64,000 nt of DNA, taken from Pectobacterium brasiliense (GTDB lineage Bacteria > Pseudomonadota > Gammaproteobacteria > Enterobacterales > Enterobacteriaceae). Shown here one piece after another: positions 45,062 to 55,543 of this stretch; position 1 is the first letter of the stretch; the number at the start of each line of letters is the position of its first letter. A program made the translations under genes and the position numbers. The stretch covers positions 2,914,001-2,978,000 of the forward strand of contig NZ_JACGFN010000001.1 of assembly GCF_016950255.1 (NCBI RefSeq), in the 5' to 3' direction. Under the pieces are notes generated by a model. It was not told where the DNA came from, did no database searches, and saw only the letters and a list, made by a program, of their open reading frames with translations.

Positions 45062-45883
45062 TTAGCGGCGCGCTTCCCGTAAATCAAAGCTAATGGGGAT
45101 GGTGATGGTGAGCTGCGCATTATCCCCTATCACCTCTGCTGGCGGAGCCGGAAGCGGCTGAGCACGCTGCGGCAAGGCGACAGATTCCTTATCCAGCGGC
45201 ATCACGCCGCTGCTGCTGGCTAACGAAACGGCCAGCACGTTCCCCGTCCGATCCAACGTCACGCGAATCTGGGCGACGCCCTGCAATCGCTGCCGCACCG
45301 CCTGCGCCGGATACCGTTTATAGCGGCTCAGGTGTGCCAGCAGTTGGCTGCTCCAGTCCGCCACCCCTTTGTGCATCTGCGCGGCATCGCTGTTATACGG
45401 CGCAGCAACTTGCTGGCTGCTGCCCGGCAGCGGCGCGCTGGTGACGGGTGCGGGCGGTTTTTCCGATGGCGCAATCTCTTCCTGTGGCGTGGTCTCCTGC
45501 ACCGGTTTTTCCATTTTTTTCTGCACTTTTTTCTGCGGCTGCGGCTTTTCCTTTTGTGCCGCCGCTATCACCGGTTTCGGCGCGGGCGCAAGCAGCGGCA
45601 CCTCCTGCGTCATTTTTTCCGGCTGAGTCGCCGCTTCTTGCGGCGTGGACAGCGTCTGCTGCGGGCCGACAGGCGCATCCTGAGGGCTGGGTGTTGATTG
45701 CACACTATCCGCCACCATTAACATCATGGCGGGCGGCGGCGCTTCAATGGAAGAATCAAGCGCATGGTAGCTAATCCAGACAATCAGCCCGGCGTGTAGC
45801 GCCAATGCCAGCAGCCAGCCGCTCCCCCAACGAACCGTCGTGGCGGGCCGCACCGTATTGTATTTCAGCGTCTGTGCAGCCAT
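45062..45883 (-). CDS. TonB family energy-transducing protein (HasB-like)
   Basis: 273 aa. One N-terminal membrane anchor (about 22-42, GWLLALALHAGLIVWISYHA), a long Pro/Lys/Glu-rich periplasm-spanning region (about 48-150), then the C-terminal TonB domain (about 178-272). The conserved YP motif is in RYKRYPAQAVRQRLQGVAQI, and VTLDRTGNVLAVSLASSSG follows. It is the last gene of a cluster with an outer-membrane receptor, ECF sigma and FecR-like regulator. That suggests a dedicated TonB for this receptor, as HasB is for HasR. ExbB/ExbD must come from elsewhere. Confidence 0.88.
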   Translation of the reverse strand: MAAQTLKYNTVRPATTVRWGSGWLLALALHAGLIVWISYHALDSSIEAPPPAMMLMVADSVQSTPSPQDAPVGPQQTLSTPQEAATQPEKMTQEVPLLAPAPKPVIAAAQKEKPQPQKKVQKKMEKPVQETTPQEEIAPSEKPPAPVTSAPLPGSSQQVAAPYNSDAAQMHKGVADWSSQLLAHLSRYKRYPAQAVRQRLQGVAQIRVTLDRTGNVLAVSLASSSGVMPLDKESVALPQRAQPLPAPPAEVIGDNAQLTITIPISFDLREARR

Positions 45884-46083
45884 TAGCCTACTGCCCCTCG
45901 CCGTGGAGAAAGGGGGGCACTCTCAATGAATGGGGCTCTGAGGAGATCATCATGCGTTCTTCATCACATCGTTAGGTATAAAACGGACAGCAGATAATAG
46001 TAAGTCGTTCAGCTACGGGGATCGGGCAGAAAAAAAGTGAAAACAGCATAAAAAGTAATGTTATTACGTTTTAGCAGGATATT

Positions 46084-47073
46084 TTATCGCGCAGCAATCT
46101 GAACCCAGTAGCGAGAGAAATAACGTACCTGTACAGGGAGCGCCTCGACCAGCGCCGCTAAAATATTATCGGTATCCGACAGCGGGAAGACGCCGGAAAA
46201 CCGCAGGCTCTCCACCTCAGACTGGCAACGAATGATACCGCTGCGATAGCGACTCAGTTCATCAACAAAATCCACCAGACGCTGATTATCTGCCAGCAGT
46301 TGTCCTTTCACCCAAGAAGGCTCTGCCTCCGTCGTCGCTATCTGGCCACAGCGCTGCGTGGTGAACGTCGCCGTCTGCCCGCTTTTCACCACCTGTATAT
46401 CCTGACCGTTCTGCTGCGGATGAAGCCTTACCGCGCCGTCATACACCGCCACCTGCGTGTGTTCATCCTGTACTCGCAGACTAAAGCGCGTCCCCAGCGC
46501 CTGCACTTTTCCCTGTGCCGTCGTCACAATGAAAGGACGCGGATACAACGCGGCCTTCTCCACCTGACCGGTTTCGATCATGACTTCACCGCGAATCAGC
46601 GTGAGCTGGCGTAGGTCATCACCGTAGGCCACATTCAGCGCCGTCTGCGTATTCAGCAGCAGCGTCGTGCCATCATCCAATACCGCATGGCGCTGTTCAC
46701 CGACCTGCGTCTGGTAATCCGCCGTCAACGACTGCCAGAGGTCGGTGCGCGATCCCGCCACGCCAGCGCCGCCGGTCAGACAGAGAATCGCCAGCGCTTT
46801 GAGTACGCTGCGACGCTGCATACCGTTAAGCGTCGACAGGCTCTGGTGTGCTGCCCGAGCGTTAAGCTGACCGAGATTGGCACACACGGATTCGATATGC
46901 TGCCACGCCTGTTCGTTATCCGGCGAGGCTTCCCGCCAACGCTGCCACTCGCGGCGATCCTGTTCCGTGACGCTGTCGGACATCAGTTGCGTCAGCCACG
47001 CCACGGCTTCACGTGCGCTGTCCGGCTGAATCGGCTGACCCTGTCGGTCACGATAAAAAGTGCGATCGTTCAT
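46084..47073 (-). CDS. FecR family anti-sigma regulator
   Basis: 329 aa from ATG 47073, which overlaps the sigma gene stop by 4 nt (ATGA). The N-terminal cytoplasmic sigma-binding domain (about 10-80) reads AREAVAWLTQLMSD then DRREWQRWREASPDNEQAWQ. A single membrane segment is preceded by an arginine pair (MQRRSVLKALAILCLTGGAG), resembling a Tat signal. The periplasmic FecR domain (about 115-250) includes HAVLDDGTTLLLNTQTALNV and LIRGEVMIE. A short secretin/TonB-like C-terminal domain follows. It receives the signal from the receptor's N-terminal domain. Confidence 0.9.
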   Translation of the reverse strand: MNDRTFYRDRQGQPIQPDSAREAVAWLTQLMSDSVTEQDRREWQRWREASPDNEQAWQHIESVCANLGQLNARAAHQSLSTLNGMQRRSVLKALAILCLTGGAGVAGSRTDLWQSLTADYQTQVGEQRHAVLDDGTTLLLNTQTALNVAYGDDLRQLTLIRGEVMIETGQVEKAALYPRPFIVTTAQGKVQALGTRFSLRVQDEHTQVAVYDGAVRLHPQQNGQDIQVVKSGQTATFTTQRCGQIATTEAEPSWVKGQLLADNQRLVDFVDELSRYRSGIIRCQSEVESLRFSGVFPLSDTDNILAALVEALPVQVRYFSRYWVQIAAR

Positions 47074-47582
47074 AGTGGCAGCGCAAAGAAACACTGGAGG
47101 TTGGCGCGTTGCAGATACTGTTTCACCGAACTGCTGGAAACCCGCAAGCGTTCGGCGATGTCGCTGTAGCGCATACCGTGGAGATGCGCCAGCAGAAAAG
47201 CTTCCCTGACCGGCGCTGGCAGGCCGTCTAATGCAGCATCAAGCTGTTCAAGAATTTCGAGGGTAAGCAGACGCGTTTCTGGAGAGGGCATACAGGCATC
47301 CGGCTGCGTGCTCAGCACATCCAGATAGGCATCTTCAATCTTTTTACGGCGGTAATGGTTGGCGACCAAACGGCGAGCCACGGTAGCCAGAAACGGGCGC
47401 GGCTGGCGAATAGTGAGCAGTTCTGGGTTCATCAGCACGCTCAGGAACGTGTCCTGTGCCAGATCTTCCGCATGCTGGGAGCAGTCCAGTTTATGACGCA
47501 GCCAGTTACACAACCAGCGGTGGTGATCGAAATAGAGCTGCTGGGCAAAGTCATTAACGCTGGCCGTCGCTTTCCTCACCAT
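47070..47582 (-). CDS. ECF sigma factor, FecI family
   Basis: 170 aa. Region 2 (about 15-80): YFDHHRWLCNWLRHKLDCSQ then AEDLAQDTFLSVL. Region 4 (about 110-165): LPAPVREAFLLAHLHGMRYS and DIAERLRVSSSSVKQYLQRA. Expected to transcribe the upstream receptor gene when released or activated by the FecR-like partner. A Fur box sits just upstream of the start at 47614-47632, so iron limitation should switch the system on. Confidence 0.92.
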   Translation of the reverse strand: MVRKATASVNDFAQQLYFDHHRWLCNWLRHKLDCSQHAEDLAQDTFLSVLMNPELLTIRQPRPFLATVARRLVANHYRRKKIEDAYLDVLSTQPDACMPSPETRLLTLEILEQLDAALDGLPAPVREAFLLAHLHGMRYSDIAERLRVSSSSVKQYLQRANLQCFFALPL

Positions 47583-47613
47583 CGAACTTTACCCCAGAGC
47601 ACTATTTAAACAT

Positions 47614-47632
47614 AAGAATGATAATCGTTCTT
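47614..47632. promoter_or_regulatory. Fur box of ECF sigma operon
   Basis: AAGAATGATAATCGTTCTT matches 14 of 19 Fur consensus positions and is nearly a perfect dyad, about 30 bp before the sigma gene start. Confidence 0.75.
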
Positions 47633-47727
47633 ATTTATGTTTTTTCCCTCTGACTGTCAAGTTCCGAAATGAAAATTATTCAAATTTGCTGAATTTGCAT
47701 TACGCCCATGCAACATCATCCGCTAAC

Positions 47728-47750
47728 GGGGCGGCGAGCCTAACCGCCCC
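47728..47750 (-). terminator. hairpin after receptor gene
   Basis: GGGGCGG (47728-47734) pairs with CCGCCCC (47744-47750) just beyond the receptor stop. There is no T run, so the receptor transcript may end or be stabilised here while some reads through into the sigma gene. Confidence 0.4.
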
Positions 47751-47761
47751 GAACATCGCAA

Positions 47762-50311
47762 TCAGAAACGCTGTAACACGCTGATTTTCACGTTACGTCC
47801 TACGCCGGATACGGATTCGCCCAGATACGGGTAGTAGTCAGTATTCAGCAGGTTATCAACCGTCACACGCGCTTCGAATCCTTTTATCGTCTGCGGCTGC
47901 CAACTGGCAAACAGACCATGCAGCACATATCCCTTCGTCTTCGGTAACGCCCAGCCAGAAGCGAGCGGGTCGCCATCTGTAGGTGAACGATCCTGCTTGC
48001 GCACAAAGTCCCCCGTCCAACCTACGGCCATATCCAGACGCGGAATTTTGGTGCCCAGCGTGGCGTGTGCTGTCGTTGGTGGGATTTCGGCAACCCAGGT
48101 TTTATTGCCCCACGGATTACGCGGAGATGCATCACGTTCTCCACGAATCGAAGAGAAAGACAGGCTGCCAAACAGCCAGCGGCTGTCGTAGAAGGATTCA
48201 ATCTCAACCCCTTCAATGGTATATCCCGGCAGGTTGCGGTAAACCGACAACGGCCCGGCGCAGGAGGAATTGCTGCCCGTCTGGGAAGATGCCGCGCAAT
48301 AAACACCGGTGCGTTTGAAAATTTCGTTTTTGCCACGGTTACGGAACAGCGTGGTGCGGATTTGCAGACTGTCTTCTTCCAGCATCAGGTTGTTGAAGTC
48401 CAGAATCGCCCCCAGCCGAAATGCTTTGATGCTTTCCACGTCCAGATTACGGCTACTTCCCGGCACACCCGAGGTCGCTGACTGCACTTCATATTGTTCA
48501 TCAATGACGGGCGCACGCCAGGTACGGCTGGCATCGGCAAACAGCGACAGATTGTCCGTCGCCTTCCACAACGCCCCAATGCGTGGCGACCAGCCGGTAT
48601 AGGTCACGCTGTTGTAGTCATGCCCCGCAGCCGGGTTGCTGCTGTTATAACGCGGAGCAACGTTGGGCCGCCCAGTATTGGTCACATGGTCATAACGCAC
48701 ACCCGGCGTAATCGTCACGCTCCCCAGCGTCACAGCGTCTTGCACATACAGGCTACGCGTTTCCTGATCGCCAGCCGGCATATAGTAAGGCTGTAAATAG
48801 CCGTAGTTATACTCGGCGTTATTCTTACCGGATGGATAATAGATCAGCGTGTCGCGCTTATGCTGGTGCCAGCGCATACCCACCAGCAGTTTATGATCGA
48901 GCGGGCCGGTCGTGAACTGGCTTTCGTTACTGACCTCCGCCAGCTGATCTTTATAGCTCACCCAGCTTTCATTCCCCAGCGTTCCCAGAAAACTGTCTTG
49001 TGACGCCGAATCAGGGCGTTTGTCATGCTGTTCGGTTTTTGAGGTGGCAAATGACGCCGTCAGATTCAGCCACGGCTTATCCTCCGGCGCAAAGTTCCAT
49101 TTCAGCGAGTAGTTCTTATCCACCTGATCGCGGTAAACCAGCTTGCGTAGCCAGGCTTCTTCCCAACCGTAGCGATCAATGTCCCTTTGTGAAGGTGCTG
49201 TCATATCATCACGCTTCGCAGCAAACGGCTGCCAGCCGTCAGATTCGGAGCGCATGGCAGAGAGCGTCAGCGTCTGAGCGTCCGTCAGATAGATGTTAGT
49301 CTTCAGTAAATAGGACGCCATATCGCTGGTCGAATAGACAAAGCGCGTGCCGTCAGGGCGTTCGATGTTGTCGCCATCGCGCTTGCTCATGTAGAGCAGG
49401 CCATCAGCCATTCCGTCTTCCGTGCGGCCATACAGCGCGCCACTGTAAATATTTTGCCGATCGTTGGTGTGATAGCTGTATTTGGCCATCCCGCCGAAAT
49501 TTTCTCCCGGTAACAGCAAATCGCCAGCGTCTTTGGTATCAACGTGAATCGTGCCGCCGAAGCCGCCGTTGCCGCTGCGAATATCATGCGGCCCTTTATC
49601 GACGTCGATCCGCTTAATCAGCTCAGGCTCAATAAACACCGAGCCCTGACGGTATTTCTCAAAGCCTTTTGGCGCGCCGTCCAGCACGACTTTGACGTCT
49701 TCCATGTCGCCCATGCCCCAGATATTCAGGCTTTGCCCACCCGGACGGGGAGACCCCGCCATCGATACGCCGGGGAGCTTATCGAGCAGGCTGGCAATAT
49801 TATCGGCCTGGACGCGGTCAACATCGGCCTGACGCAACACCGAACGTCCGGCGGCGGCGCTGTCCGATGTTCCGCCAACAACCGACAGCGTCGGGATCAT
49901 CAGGCTGCCGTCGCTTCCCACGGCGGCAAGCGTGGATTCCAGCCGATAGCCCGTGGCCGTCTGGACCGCACTCAGTCCCGTTCCCGCCAGCGCAGCCGCA
50001 AAGGCTTCCTGAACGGTGTAAGTTCCCTGCACGCTCCCGCTGGTTTTATTCTGTGTTTGATCGGGAGAAAACGTGAGAATGACATTGGCGCGGCTGGCAA
50101 TAGCCTGCAACGTAGATCCGAGCGGCCCTGCCGGAATGGAAAACGCCACTGTCGGTGCTGCGGCAGAAGCGACCGTTTCCGCCGCCAGCGTCGAACTGAC
50201 CGTTCCGGCACTCAAGATCAACACGCCGGACAGCGCCAGATGCACTGCCCGCGCTACAGCCAAGGTAGGTTTATGCGCGATGCCCCCACCCTTATGATTA
50301 TTTATCGCCAT
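47762..50311 (-). CDS. TonB-dependent outer-membrane receptor with N-terminal signalling domain
   Basis: 849 aa from ATG 50311 (AGGGG 7 nt upstream), chosen over an in-frame start at 50371. Long signal peptide, then a secretin/TonB short N-terminal signalling domain (about 55-125: TVAFSIPAGPLGSTLQAIAS). A TonB-box-like IPTLSVVG, plug (ADNIASLLDKLPGVSMAGSP, VVLDGAPKGFE) and 22-strand barrel ending in ISVLQRF follow. The segments SRTWRAPVIDEQYE and RNLDVESIKAFRLG recall the FRAP/NPNL boxes of heme receptors, so heme or a hemophore is the best ligand guess. It pairs with the sigma/FecR genes downstream. Confidence 0.88.
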   Translation of the reverse strand: MAINNHKGGGIAHKPTLAVARAVHLALSGVLILSAGTVSSTLAAETVASAAAPTVAFSIPAGPLGSTLQAIASRANVILTFSPDQTQNKTSGSVQGTYTVQEAFAAALAGTGLSAVQTATGYRLESTLAAVGSDGSLMIPTLSVVGGTSDSAAAGRSVLRQADVDRVQADNIASLLDKLPGVSMAGSPRPGGQSLNIWGMGDMEDVKVVLDGAPKGFEKYRQGSVFIEPELIKRIDVDKGPHDIRSGNGGFGGTIHVDTKDAGDLLLPGENFGGMAKYSYHTNDRQNIYSGALYGRTEDGMADGLLYMSKRDGDNIERPDGTRFVYSTSDMASYLLKTNIYLTDAQTLTLSAMRSESDGWQPFAAKRDDMTAPSQRDIDRYGWEEAWLRKLVYRDQVDKNYSLKWNFAPEDKPWLNLTASFATSKTEQHDKRPDSASQDSFLGTLGNESWVSYKDQLAEVSNESQFTTGPLDHKLLVGMRWHQHKRDTLIYYPSGKNNAEYNYGYLQPYYMPAGDQETRSLYVQDAVTLGSVTITPGVRYDHVTNTGRPNVAPRYNSSNPAAGHDYNSVTYTGWSPRIGALWKATDNLSLFADASRTWRAPVIDEQYEVQSATSGVPGSSRNLDVESIKAFRLGAILDFNNLMLEEDSLQIRTTLFRNRGKNEIFKRTGVYCAASSQTGSNSSCAGPLSVYRNLPGYTIEGVEIESFYDSRWLFGSLSFSSIRGERDASPRNPWGNKTWVAEIPPTTAHATLGTKIPRLDMAVGWTGDFVRKQDRSPTDGDPLASGWALPKTKGYVLHGLFASWQPQTIKGFEARVTVDNLLNTDYYPYLGESVSGVGRNVKISVLQRF

Positions 50312-50631
50312 TGTCATTCCCCTGAAATATTGAAAAAAAAGACACATCAGGTAGGTCACGCGAAAAACCAAATCGGGCAGAAAAAGTGCAAAAAATTTCA
50401 GAGAAACGTCTTTAGCACAGTGTTAACGACCGCGTTCAGGTAACGTACGGGATGCTTTATGACGAAAAAACGCACCGTTGCTCACGAGGTGCACCGCCTC
50501 CGCCATTGATTTTCACGGCGCTTGACCTCATCTTAGTGATTAATCCGCAGTAGATATCCGCCTTGCCGGCCTTTATTCAACAGATTCCACTTACCGGCAA
50601 CGAGATCACCCACAATTATCAGGACGGCACC

Positions 50632-52674
50632 ATGACGAATCCATTACTGACCTCATTTACCCTGCCCCCGTTCTCCAGCATCAAAACGGAAGATATTGTC
50701 CCTGCGGTGAAGTCCGCACTGGATGAATGCCGCGAGACGGTAGAACGCGTGGTGGCGCAAGCGGGGCCGTTTACGTGGGATAATCTGTGCCAACCGCTGG
50801 CAGACAGCGACGATCGTCTTGGCCGCATCTTCTCCCCCATCAGCCACCTGAACGCGGTGAAGAACAGCCCAGAGCTGCGTGCGGTTTATGAAGAATGTCT
50901 GCCGCTGCTGTCTGAACACAGCACCTGGGTCGGCCAACATGCCGGACTCTATCAGGCCTATCGCAGCCTGCGCGACGGCGAGCACTATGCCGCATTGAGC
51001 CTGGCGCAGAAAAAATCCGTGGATAACGCGCTGCGCGATTTTGAGCTGTCCGGTATCGGCCTGTCGCCGGAAAAACAGAAACGCTACGGCGAAATTTCCG
51101 CTCGCCTTTCCGAACTTGGTTCGCAGTACAGCAACAACGTGCTGGATGCCACGATGGGCTGGAGCAAGCTGATTACCGACGTCGCCGAGCTGGATGGCAT
51201 GCCGGAAAGCGCGCTGGCAGCCGCCAAGGCGCAGGCTGAAGCCAAAGAACAAGACGGCTGGCTGCTGACGCTGGATATCCCAAGCTACCTGCCAGTGATG
51301 ACCTACTGCACCAATCAGGCGCTGCGCGAAGAGATGTACCGTGCCTACGGCACGCGCGCCTCCGATCAGGGGCCGAACGCAGGTAAGTGGGACAACAGTG
51401 AGGTGATGGCAGAAGAGCTGGCACTGCGTCACGAGCTGGCACAGCTGCTGGGCTTCGACAGCTATGCGCACAAGTCGCTGGCGACCAAAATGGCGGAAAA
51501 CCCACAGCAGGTACTCGACTTCCTGACCGATCTGGCGAAACGCGCTCGTCCACAGGCGGAAGAAGAACTCGCGCAGCTGCGTGCCTTCGCCAAAGAACAC
51601 TACGGCGTAGAAGAATTGCAGGCCTGGGATATCACCTACTACAGCGAACAGCAGAAGCAACACCGATATTCCATCAGCGACGAGCAGCTTCGCCCATACT
51701 TCCCAGAAGAACGCGCGGTGAACGGCCTGTTCGAAGTGGTTAAACGCATCTACGGCATCACCGCCAAAGAGCGTAAAGACGTCGATGTCTGGCACCCGGA
51801 CGTTCGCTTCTTCGATCTGTTCGATGAAAGCGGTGAACTGCGCGGCAGCTTCTACCTCGATTTATACGCCCGTGAACACAAGCGTGGCGGAGCCTGGATG
51901 GACGACTGCGCGGGTAAACTGCGTAAAGGCAACGGTGAACTGCAAAAACCAGTCGCCTATCTGGTCTGTAACTTCAACCGTCCGGTCAACGGCAAACCCG
52001 CGCTGTTTACTCACGACGAAGTCACCACGCTGTTCCACGAATTCGGTCACGGCCTGCACCACATGCTGACCCAGATCGATACCGCCGGTGTCGCTGGCAT
52101 CAACGGCGTACCTTGGGATGCGGTCGAACTGCCGAGTCAGTTCATGGAAAACTGGTGCTGGGAACCGGAAGCACTGGCCTTTATCTCCGGCCACCACGAA
52201 ACCGGTGAACCGCTACCGCAGGAACTGCTGGATAAAATGCTGGCAGCGAAGAACTATCAGGCCGCGCTGTTCATTCTGCGTCAGCTGGAATTCGGCCTGT
52301 TCGATTTCCGCCTGCATGCCGAGTTTGATCCTGCGAAAGGCGCACAGATTCTGCCGACGTTGGCCGAAATCAAAGCGCAGGTGGCCGTGGTGCCAAGCCC
52401 AAGCTGGGGCCGCTTCCCGCACGCGTTCAGCCACATCTTCGCGGGCGGCTATGCCGCAGGCTATTACAGCTATCTGTGGGCGGACGTGCTGGCGGCGGAT
52501 GCTTATTCCCGCTTCGAGGAAGAAGGTATCTTCAACCGTGAAACCGGCCAGTCATTCCTGGATAACATCCTGACCCGCGGCGGCTCCGAAGAGCCGATGG
52601 AGCTGTTCAAACGCTTCCGTGGCCGTGAACCTCAGTTGGATGCCATGCTCGCGCATTACGGCATCAAAGGATGA
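50632..52674 (+). CDS. prlC: oligopeptidase A
   Basis: Cytoplasmic M3-family zinc metallopeptidase that degrades peptides, including cleaved signal peptides. 680 aa from ATG 50632 ([17 protein letters not shown]), identical in length to E. coli OpdA; an upstream in-frame start is not supported. The zinc site H-E-F-G-H is at about 469-473, with the third ligand in [11 protein letters not shown]. Overlaps rsmJ by 4 nt, the same operon as in E. coli. The 320-bp gap to the divergent receptor shows no other gene. Confidence 0.97.
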   Translation: MTNPLLTSFTLPPFSSIKTEDIVPAVKSALDECRETVERVVAQAGPFTWDNLCQPLADSDDRLGRIFSPISHLNAVKNSPELRAVYEECLPLLSEHSTWVGQHAGLYQAYRSLRDGEHYAALSLAQKKSVDNALRDFELSGIGLSPEKQKRYGEISARLSELGSQYSNNVLDATMGWSKLITDVAELDGMPESALAAAKAQAEAKEQDGWLLTLDIPSYLPVMTYCTNQALREEMYRAYGTRASDQGPNAGKWDNSEVMAEELALRHELAQLLGFDSYAHKSLATKMAENPQQVLDFLTDLAKRARPQAEEELAQLRAFAKEHYGVEELQAWDITYYSEQQKQHRYSISDEQLRPYFPEERAVNGLFEVVKRIYGITAKERKDVDVWHPDVRFFDLFDESGELRGSFYLDLYAREHKRGGAWMDDCAGKLRKGNGELQKPVAYLVCNFNRPVNGKPALFTHDEVTTLFHEFGHGLHHMLTQIDTAGVAGINGVPWDAVELPSQFMENWCWEPEALAFISGHHETGEPLPQELLDKMLAAKNYQAALFILRQLEFGLFDFRLHAEFDPAKGAQILPTLAEIKAQVAVVPSPSWGRFPHAFSHIFAGGYAAGYYSYLWADVLAADAYSRFEEEGIFNRETGQSFLDNILTRGGSEEPMELFKRFRGREPQLDAMLAHYGIKG

Positions 52675-53417
52675 GCATCTGCTTAATCGCAGAGGAAGGC
52701 GCCGATAGTGGCGCCTTATCTTCTCTGGCCGCACGCTGGGGTCTGGTTTCCGATCCCGATGCGGTCATGGCGCTGGTGCTGACTGCGGAACGTCTGGAAC
52801 TGCGTAAGCAGGACGAACCGAAGCTCGGTGCTATTTTCGTGGATTTCGTTGGTGGGGCGATGGCGCACCGTCGCCGCTTTGGCGGCGGACGCGGCGAGGC
52901 TGTTGCCAAAGCTGTCGGTATCAAAAAAGATTACCTGCCGGATGTCGTGGATGCGACGGCCGGGCTGGGGCGCGATGCCTTCGTGCTGGCCGCATTAGGC
53001 TGCCACGTACGCATGGTGGAGCGTAATCCAGTGGTTGCGGCACTGCTGGACGACGGATTGCAGCGTGGCTATCGGGACGCAGAAATTGGCCCATGGCTAC
53101 GGGAGCGGCTGACGTTGCTGCACGCGTCGAGCATGACCGCGCTGCGCGATATCACGCCGCCGCCGGATGTGGTTTATCTCGATCCGATGTTCCCACATAA
53201 ACAAAAGAGCGCGCTGGTGAAGAAAGAAATGCGGGTGTTTCAGTCGCTGGTGGGTGCGGATGACGATGCCGATGCGCTGCTGGAGCCCGCCCGTGCGCTG
53301 GCGAAAAAACGCGTCGTGGTGAAGCGGCCAGACTATGCACCGCCGCTGGCTGGCGTACCGGCACAGTCTATGCTGGAAACCAAAAGCCACCGTTTTGATT
53401 TCTATCTTCCCGCCTGA
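52671..53417 (+). CDS. rsmJ: 16S rRNA (guanine(1516)-N2)-methyltransferase
   Basis: SAM-dependent methyltransferase making m2G1516 in 16S rRNA. 248 aa against 250 in E. coli. SAM motif [20 protein letters not shown]; catalytic region [20 protein letters not shown]. Starts inside the prlC stop (ATGA) and is therefore translationally coupled. Confidence 0.96.
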   Translation: MSICLIAEEGADSGALSSLAARWGLVSDPDAVMALVLTAERLELRKQDEPKLGAIFVDFVGGAMAHRRRFGGGRGEAVAKAVGIKKDYLPDVVDATAGLGRDAFVLAALGCHVRMVERNPVVAALLDDGLQRGYRDAEIGPWLRERLTLLHASSMTALRDITPPPDVVYLDPMFPHKQKSALVKKEMRVFQSLVGADDDADALLEPARALAKKRVVVKRPDYAPPLAGVPAQSMLETKSHRFDFYLPA

Positions 53418-53569
53418 ACAATCTCATCGCCGCGACGCTAAGCGTATCGGCGACTAAAAACTTAGCCTGCTTCGCATTTCCTACGCTGCTTTTGCAAAGT
53501 CTGTGGCACTAATGAGAAGCAAATCGCATAATTCCACGCTATCACCTTTTATGACACTAAGATGACATA

Positions 53570-55465
53570 ATGAAAAAAACGCTTCTGTCACTTCTGCTTT
53601 GTTTGAGTACTTCTGCTATGGCCGCTCAAGAACCCGTCAATATTACGATTCTGGGGACATCCGATCTGCATGGCACCTTTGTTCCCTGGGATTATGCCAC
53701 CGACACCGCCAACATGGCTGGCAGCCTGAGTCAGATCGCCACGCAGGTGCATAAGGTTCGTGCGCAGCAGCCGAATGTGATTCTGGTTGATGCGGGCGAT
53801 ACCATTCAGGGCAACTTTGTCGAAACCTTCAAGAATGACAAAACCAGCCCGATGATCCTCGGTTTTAACGCCCTGAATTATGACGTCTGGGTGCTGGGCA
53901 ACCACGAGTTCGATTTCGGCCTGAACGTGCTTTCCACTTCGCTTGACCAGTTCAAAGGCACCGCGCTGGCGGGCAACATTTTTTGGGAAAGCGGTAAACC
54001 TTACTTACCCGCCTATAAAATTGTCGAACGACAGGGCGTGAAGATTGGCATCATCGGTATGGATACGCCGATGACCGCGGAATTCGCCAAAGGCACTGAC
54101 CGCGTGAAAGGGCTGAACTTTACCGATCCCGTCGGGGCGGTCAAAACCGTTATCCAGCAAATCCACGGCAACGTGGATGCCATCGTGCTCGTCGCCCATA
54201 TGGGCATCGATAACGAGAACCAACGACCGGGCACCGGCGTCGGTGATATTGCCCGCGCGAATCCTGAATTAGCCGCCATCGTCGCAGGCCATATGCACGT
54301 AAAAGTGGACAAAGAGGTGATTAATGGCGTGATCGTCACCGAACCGGACAGATATGGCCGCGCACTGTCGCGCATCGATTTGCAGTTTGAACAGCAGAAT
54401 GGCAAATACGTGCTGATCAACAAAGACAGCTATACCTATTCGATTAAGGACGTGGATTCTGACCGCAAGATGGAAGACATCTACGAGCCTTATCACAATA
54501 CCCTGCGCGCCAACGCTAACCGTCCGATTGCGCAGCTCCTCGGGCACGATCTGGTGCCGCAAGATGCCGTGAAAGGCATTCCTCAGGTACACGTGCAGGA
54601 CACGGGCATCAGCGCCCTGTTCCAGGAAGCCAGCCGTCATTACGCCCCTAAAGCGCAGGTTGTCGCACTGCAAATCGATAACGACCGGCCTAAGCTGAAC
54701 GTCGGCACCATCGCCGCGAAAGACATTGCCTTTAACTATCAATACGCTGGCGGCGAGATCACGGTTTATCAGCTCACCGGTAAAGAACTGAAGAAATACA
54801 TGGAATGGTCAGCGGGTTATTTCAACCAGTTGCAGGATGGCGATGTGACTTACAGCTTCAATCCGCAGCGCCGCGCGTCCAAGTATTCCACCAATGATTT
54901 CTTCGACGGCGTGACGTACACCATCGATCTGACGAAACCCGCCGGGCAGCGCATCACCGACCTGAAAATGAATAACGGCACGCCGGTTACCGACGACATG
55001 CCGATTCGTCTGGGCATGAACAGCTACCGCATGGGCCACCTGACGCAGAAAGGCGGCGTGCTGGAAGGCATGCAGTTCCCGGTACTGTCGGATACTAAAG
55101 TGGAATATGGCGAAGAGGCAGGCACAATTCGTAACCTGACCATCCGCTATCTGACCGAAGTGAAAAAAGGCCAATACGAGGGTACGGTGCCGCAGCGCTG
55201 GAAGCTGGCAGGATTGCAGGGCTATGAGCGCGAACGCCGCATCATCGAATCGCTGCTCAACAACGGGAAAATCAGCGTGCCAACCTCAGACGACGGTCGC
55301 TACAGCAACGTGCAATCCATCAACGTGAAAGCATTACTGCTGCCGGATACCGCACAGAGAGAAAAACGCGTAGCGGAATTGACGCAACAGCGCGACAGCG
55401 CCACCAACGCGTTGACCAAACAGCGGCTGAACGATCAACTGACGATTATCGCGGCCATTAACTAA
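53570..55465 (+). CDS. periplasmic bifunctional metallophosphatase/5'-nucleotidase
   Basis: 631 aa with a signal peptide (cut after TSAMA). The N-terminal calcineurin-type metallophosphatase has the full two-metal motif set: TSDLHGTF, VDAGDTIQG, LGNHEFDFG and AGHMHVKVD. The C-terminal 5'-nucleotidase specificity domain runs from about residue 330 (VHVQDTGISALFQEASRHYA, NDFFDGVTYTIDL). Probably releases phosphate or nucleosides from extracellular nucleotides or 2',3'-cyclic nucleotides; exact substrate not decided by sequence. Stands alone after rsmJ with its own 150-bp leader. Confidence 0.9.
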   Translation: MKKTLLSLLLCLSTSAMAAQEPVNITILGTSDLHGTFVPWDYATDTANMAGSLSQIATQVHKVRAQQPNVILVDAGDTIQGNFVETFKNDKTSPMILGFNALNYDVWVLGNHEFDFGLNVLSTSLDQFKGTALAGNIFWESGKPYLPAYKIVERQGVKIGIIGMDTPMTAEFAKGTDRVKGLNFTDPVGAVKTVIQQIHGNVDAIVLVAHMGIDNENQRPGTGVGDIARANPELAAIVAGHMHVKVDKEVINGVIVTEPDRYGRALSRIDLQFEQQNGKYVLINKDSYTYSIKDVDSDRKMEDIYEPYHNTLRANANRPIAQLLGHDLVPQDAVKGIPQVHVQDTGISALFQEASRHYAPKAQVVALQIDNDRPKLNVGTIAAKDIAFNYQYAGGEITVYQLTGKELKKYMEWSAGYFNQLQDGDVTYSFNPQRRASKYSTNDFFDGVTYTIDLTKPAGQRITDLKMNNGTPVTDDMPIRLGMNSYRMGHLTQKGGVLEGMQFPVLSDTKVEYGEEAGTIRNLTIRYLTEVKKGQYEGTVPQRWKLAGLQGYERERRIIESLLNNGKISVPTSDDGRYSNVQSINVKALLLPDTAQREKRVAELTQQRDSATNALTKQRLNDQLTIIAAIN

Positions 55466-55543
55466 CCGACACTTCAGCGGGAATCCAAGATCGCTGACCG
55501 CCTGTGTCGAGCGGTGATAATGGAGAGATCGTAAAGACGCTGC

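Noticed and set aside
47762..50311. Naming the receptor hasR
   Set aside because: Neighbourhood is has-like, but no hemophore or exporter genes are present and heme-ligand histidines could not be placed confidently.
50518..50560. Heat-shock sigma-32 promoter before prlC
   Set aside because: A CTTGAC element is present, but no matching -10 CCCCAT-type sequence was found at the right spacing.
50653..51795. 380-aa ORF antisense to prlC
   Set aside because: Fully overlaps a clear M3 peptidase; no recognisable domain or ribosome site.
53418..53569. Possible terminator after rsmJ
   Set aside because: CGCCG/CGGCG pairing is broken and not followed by Ts.
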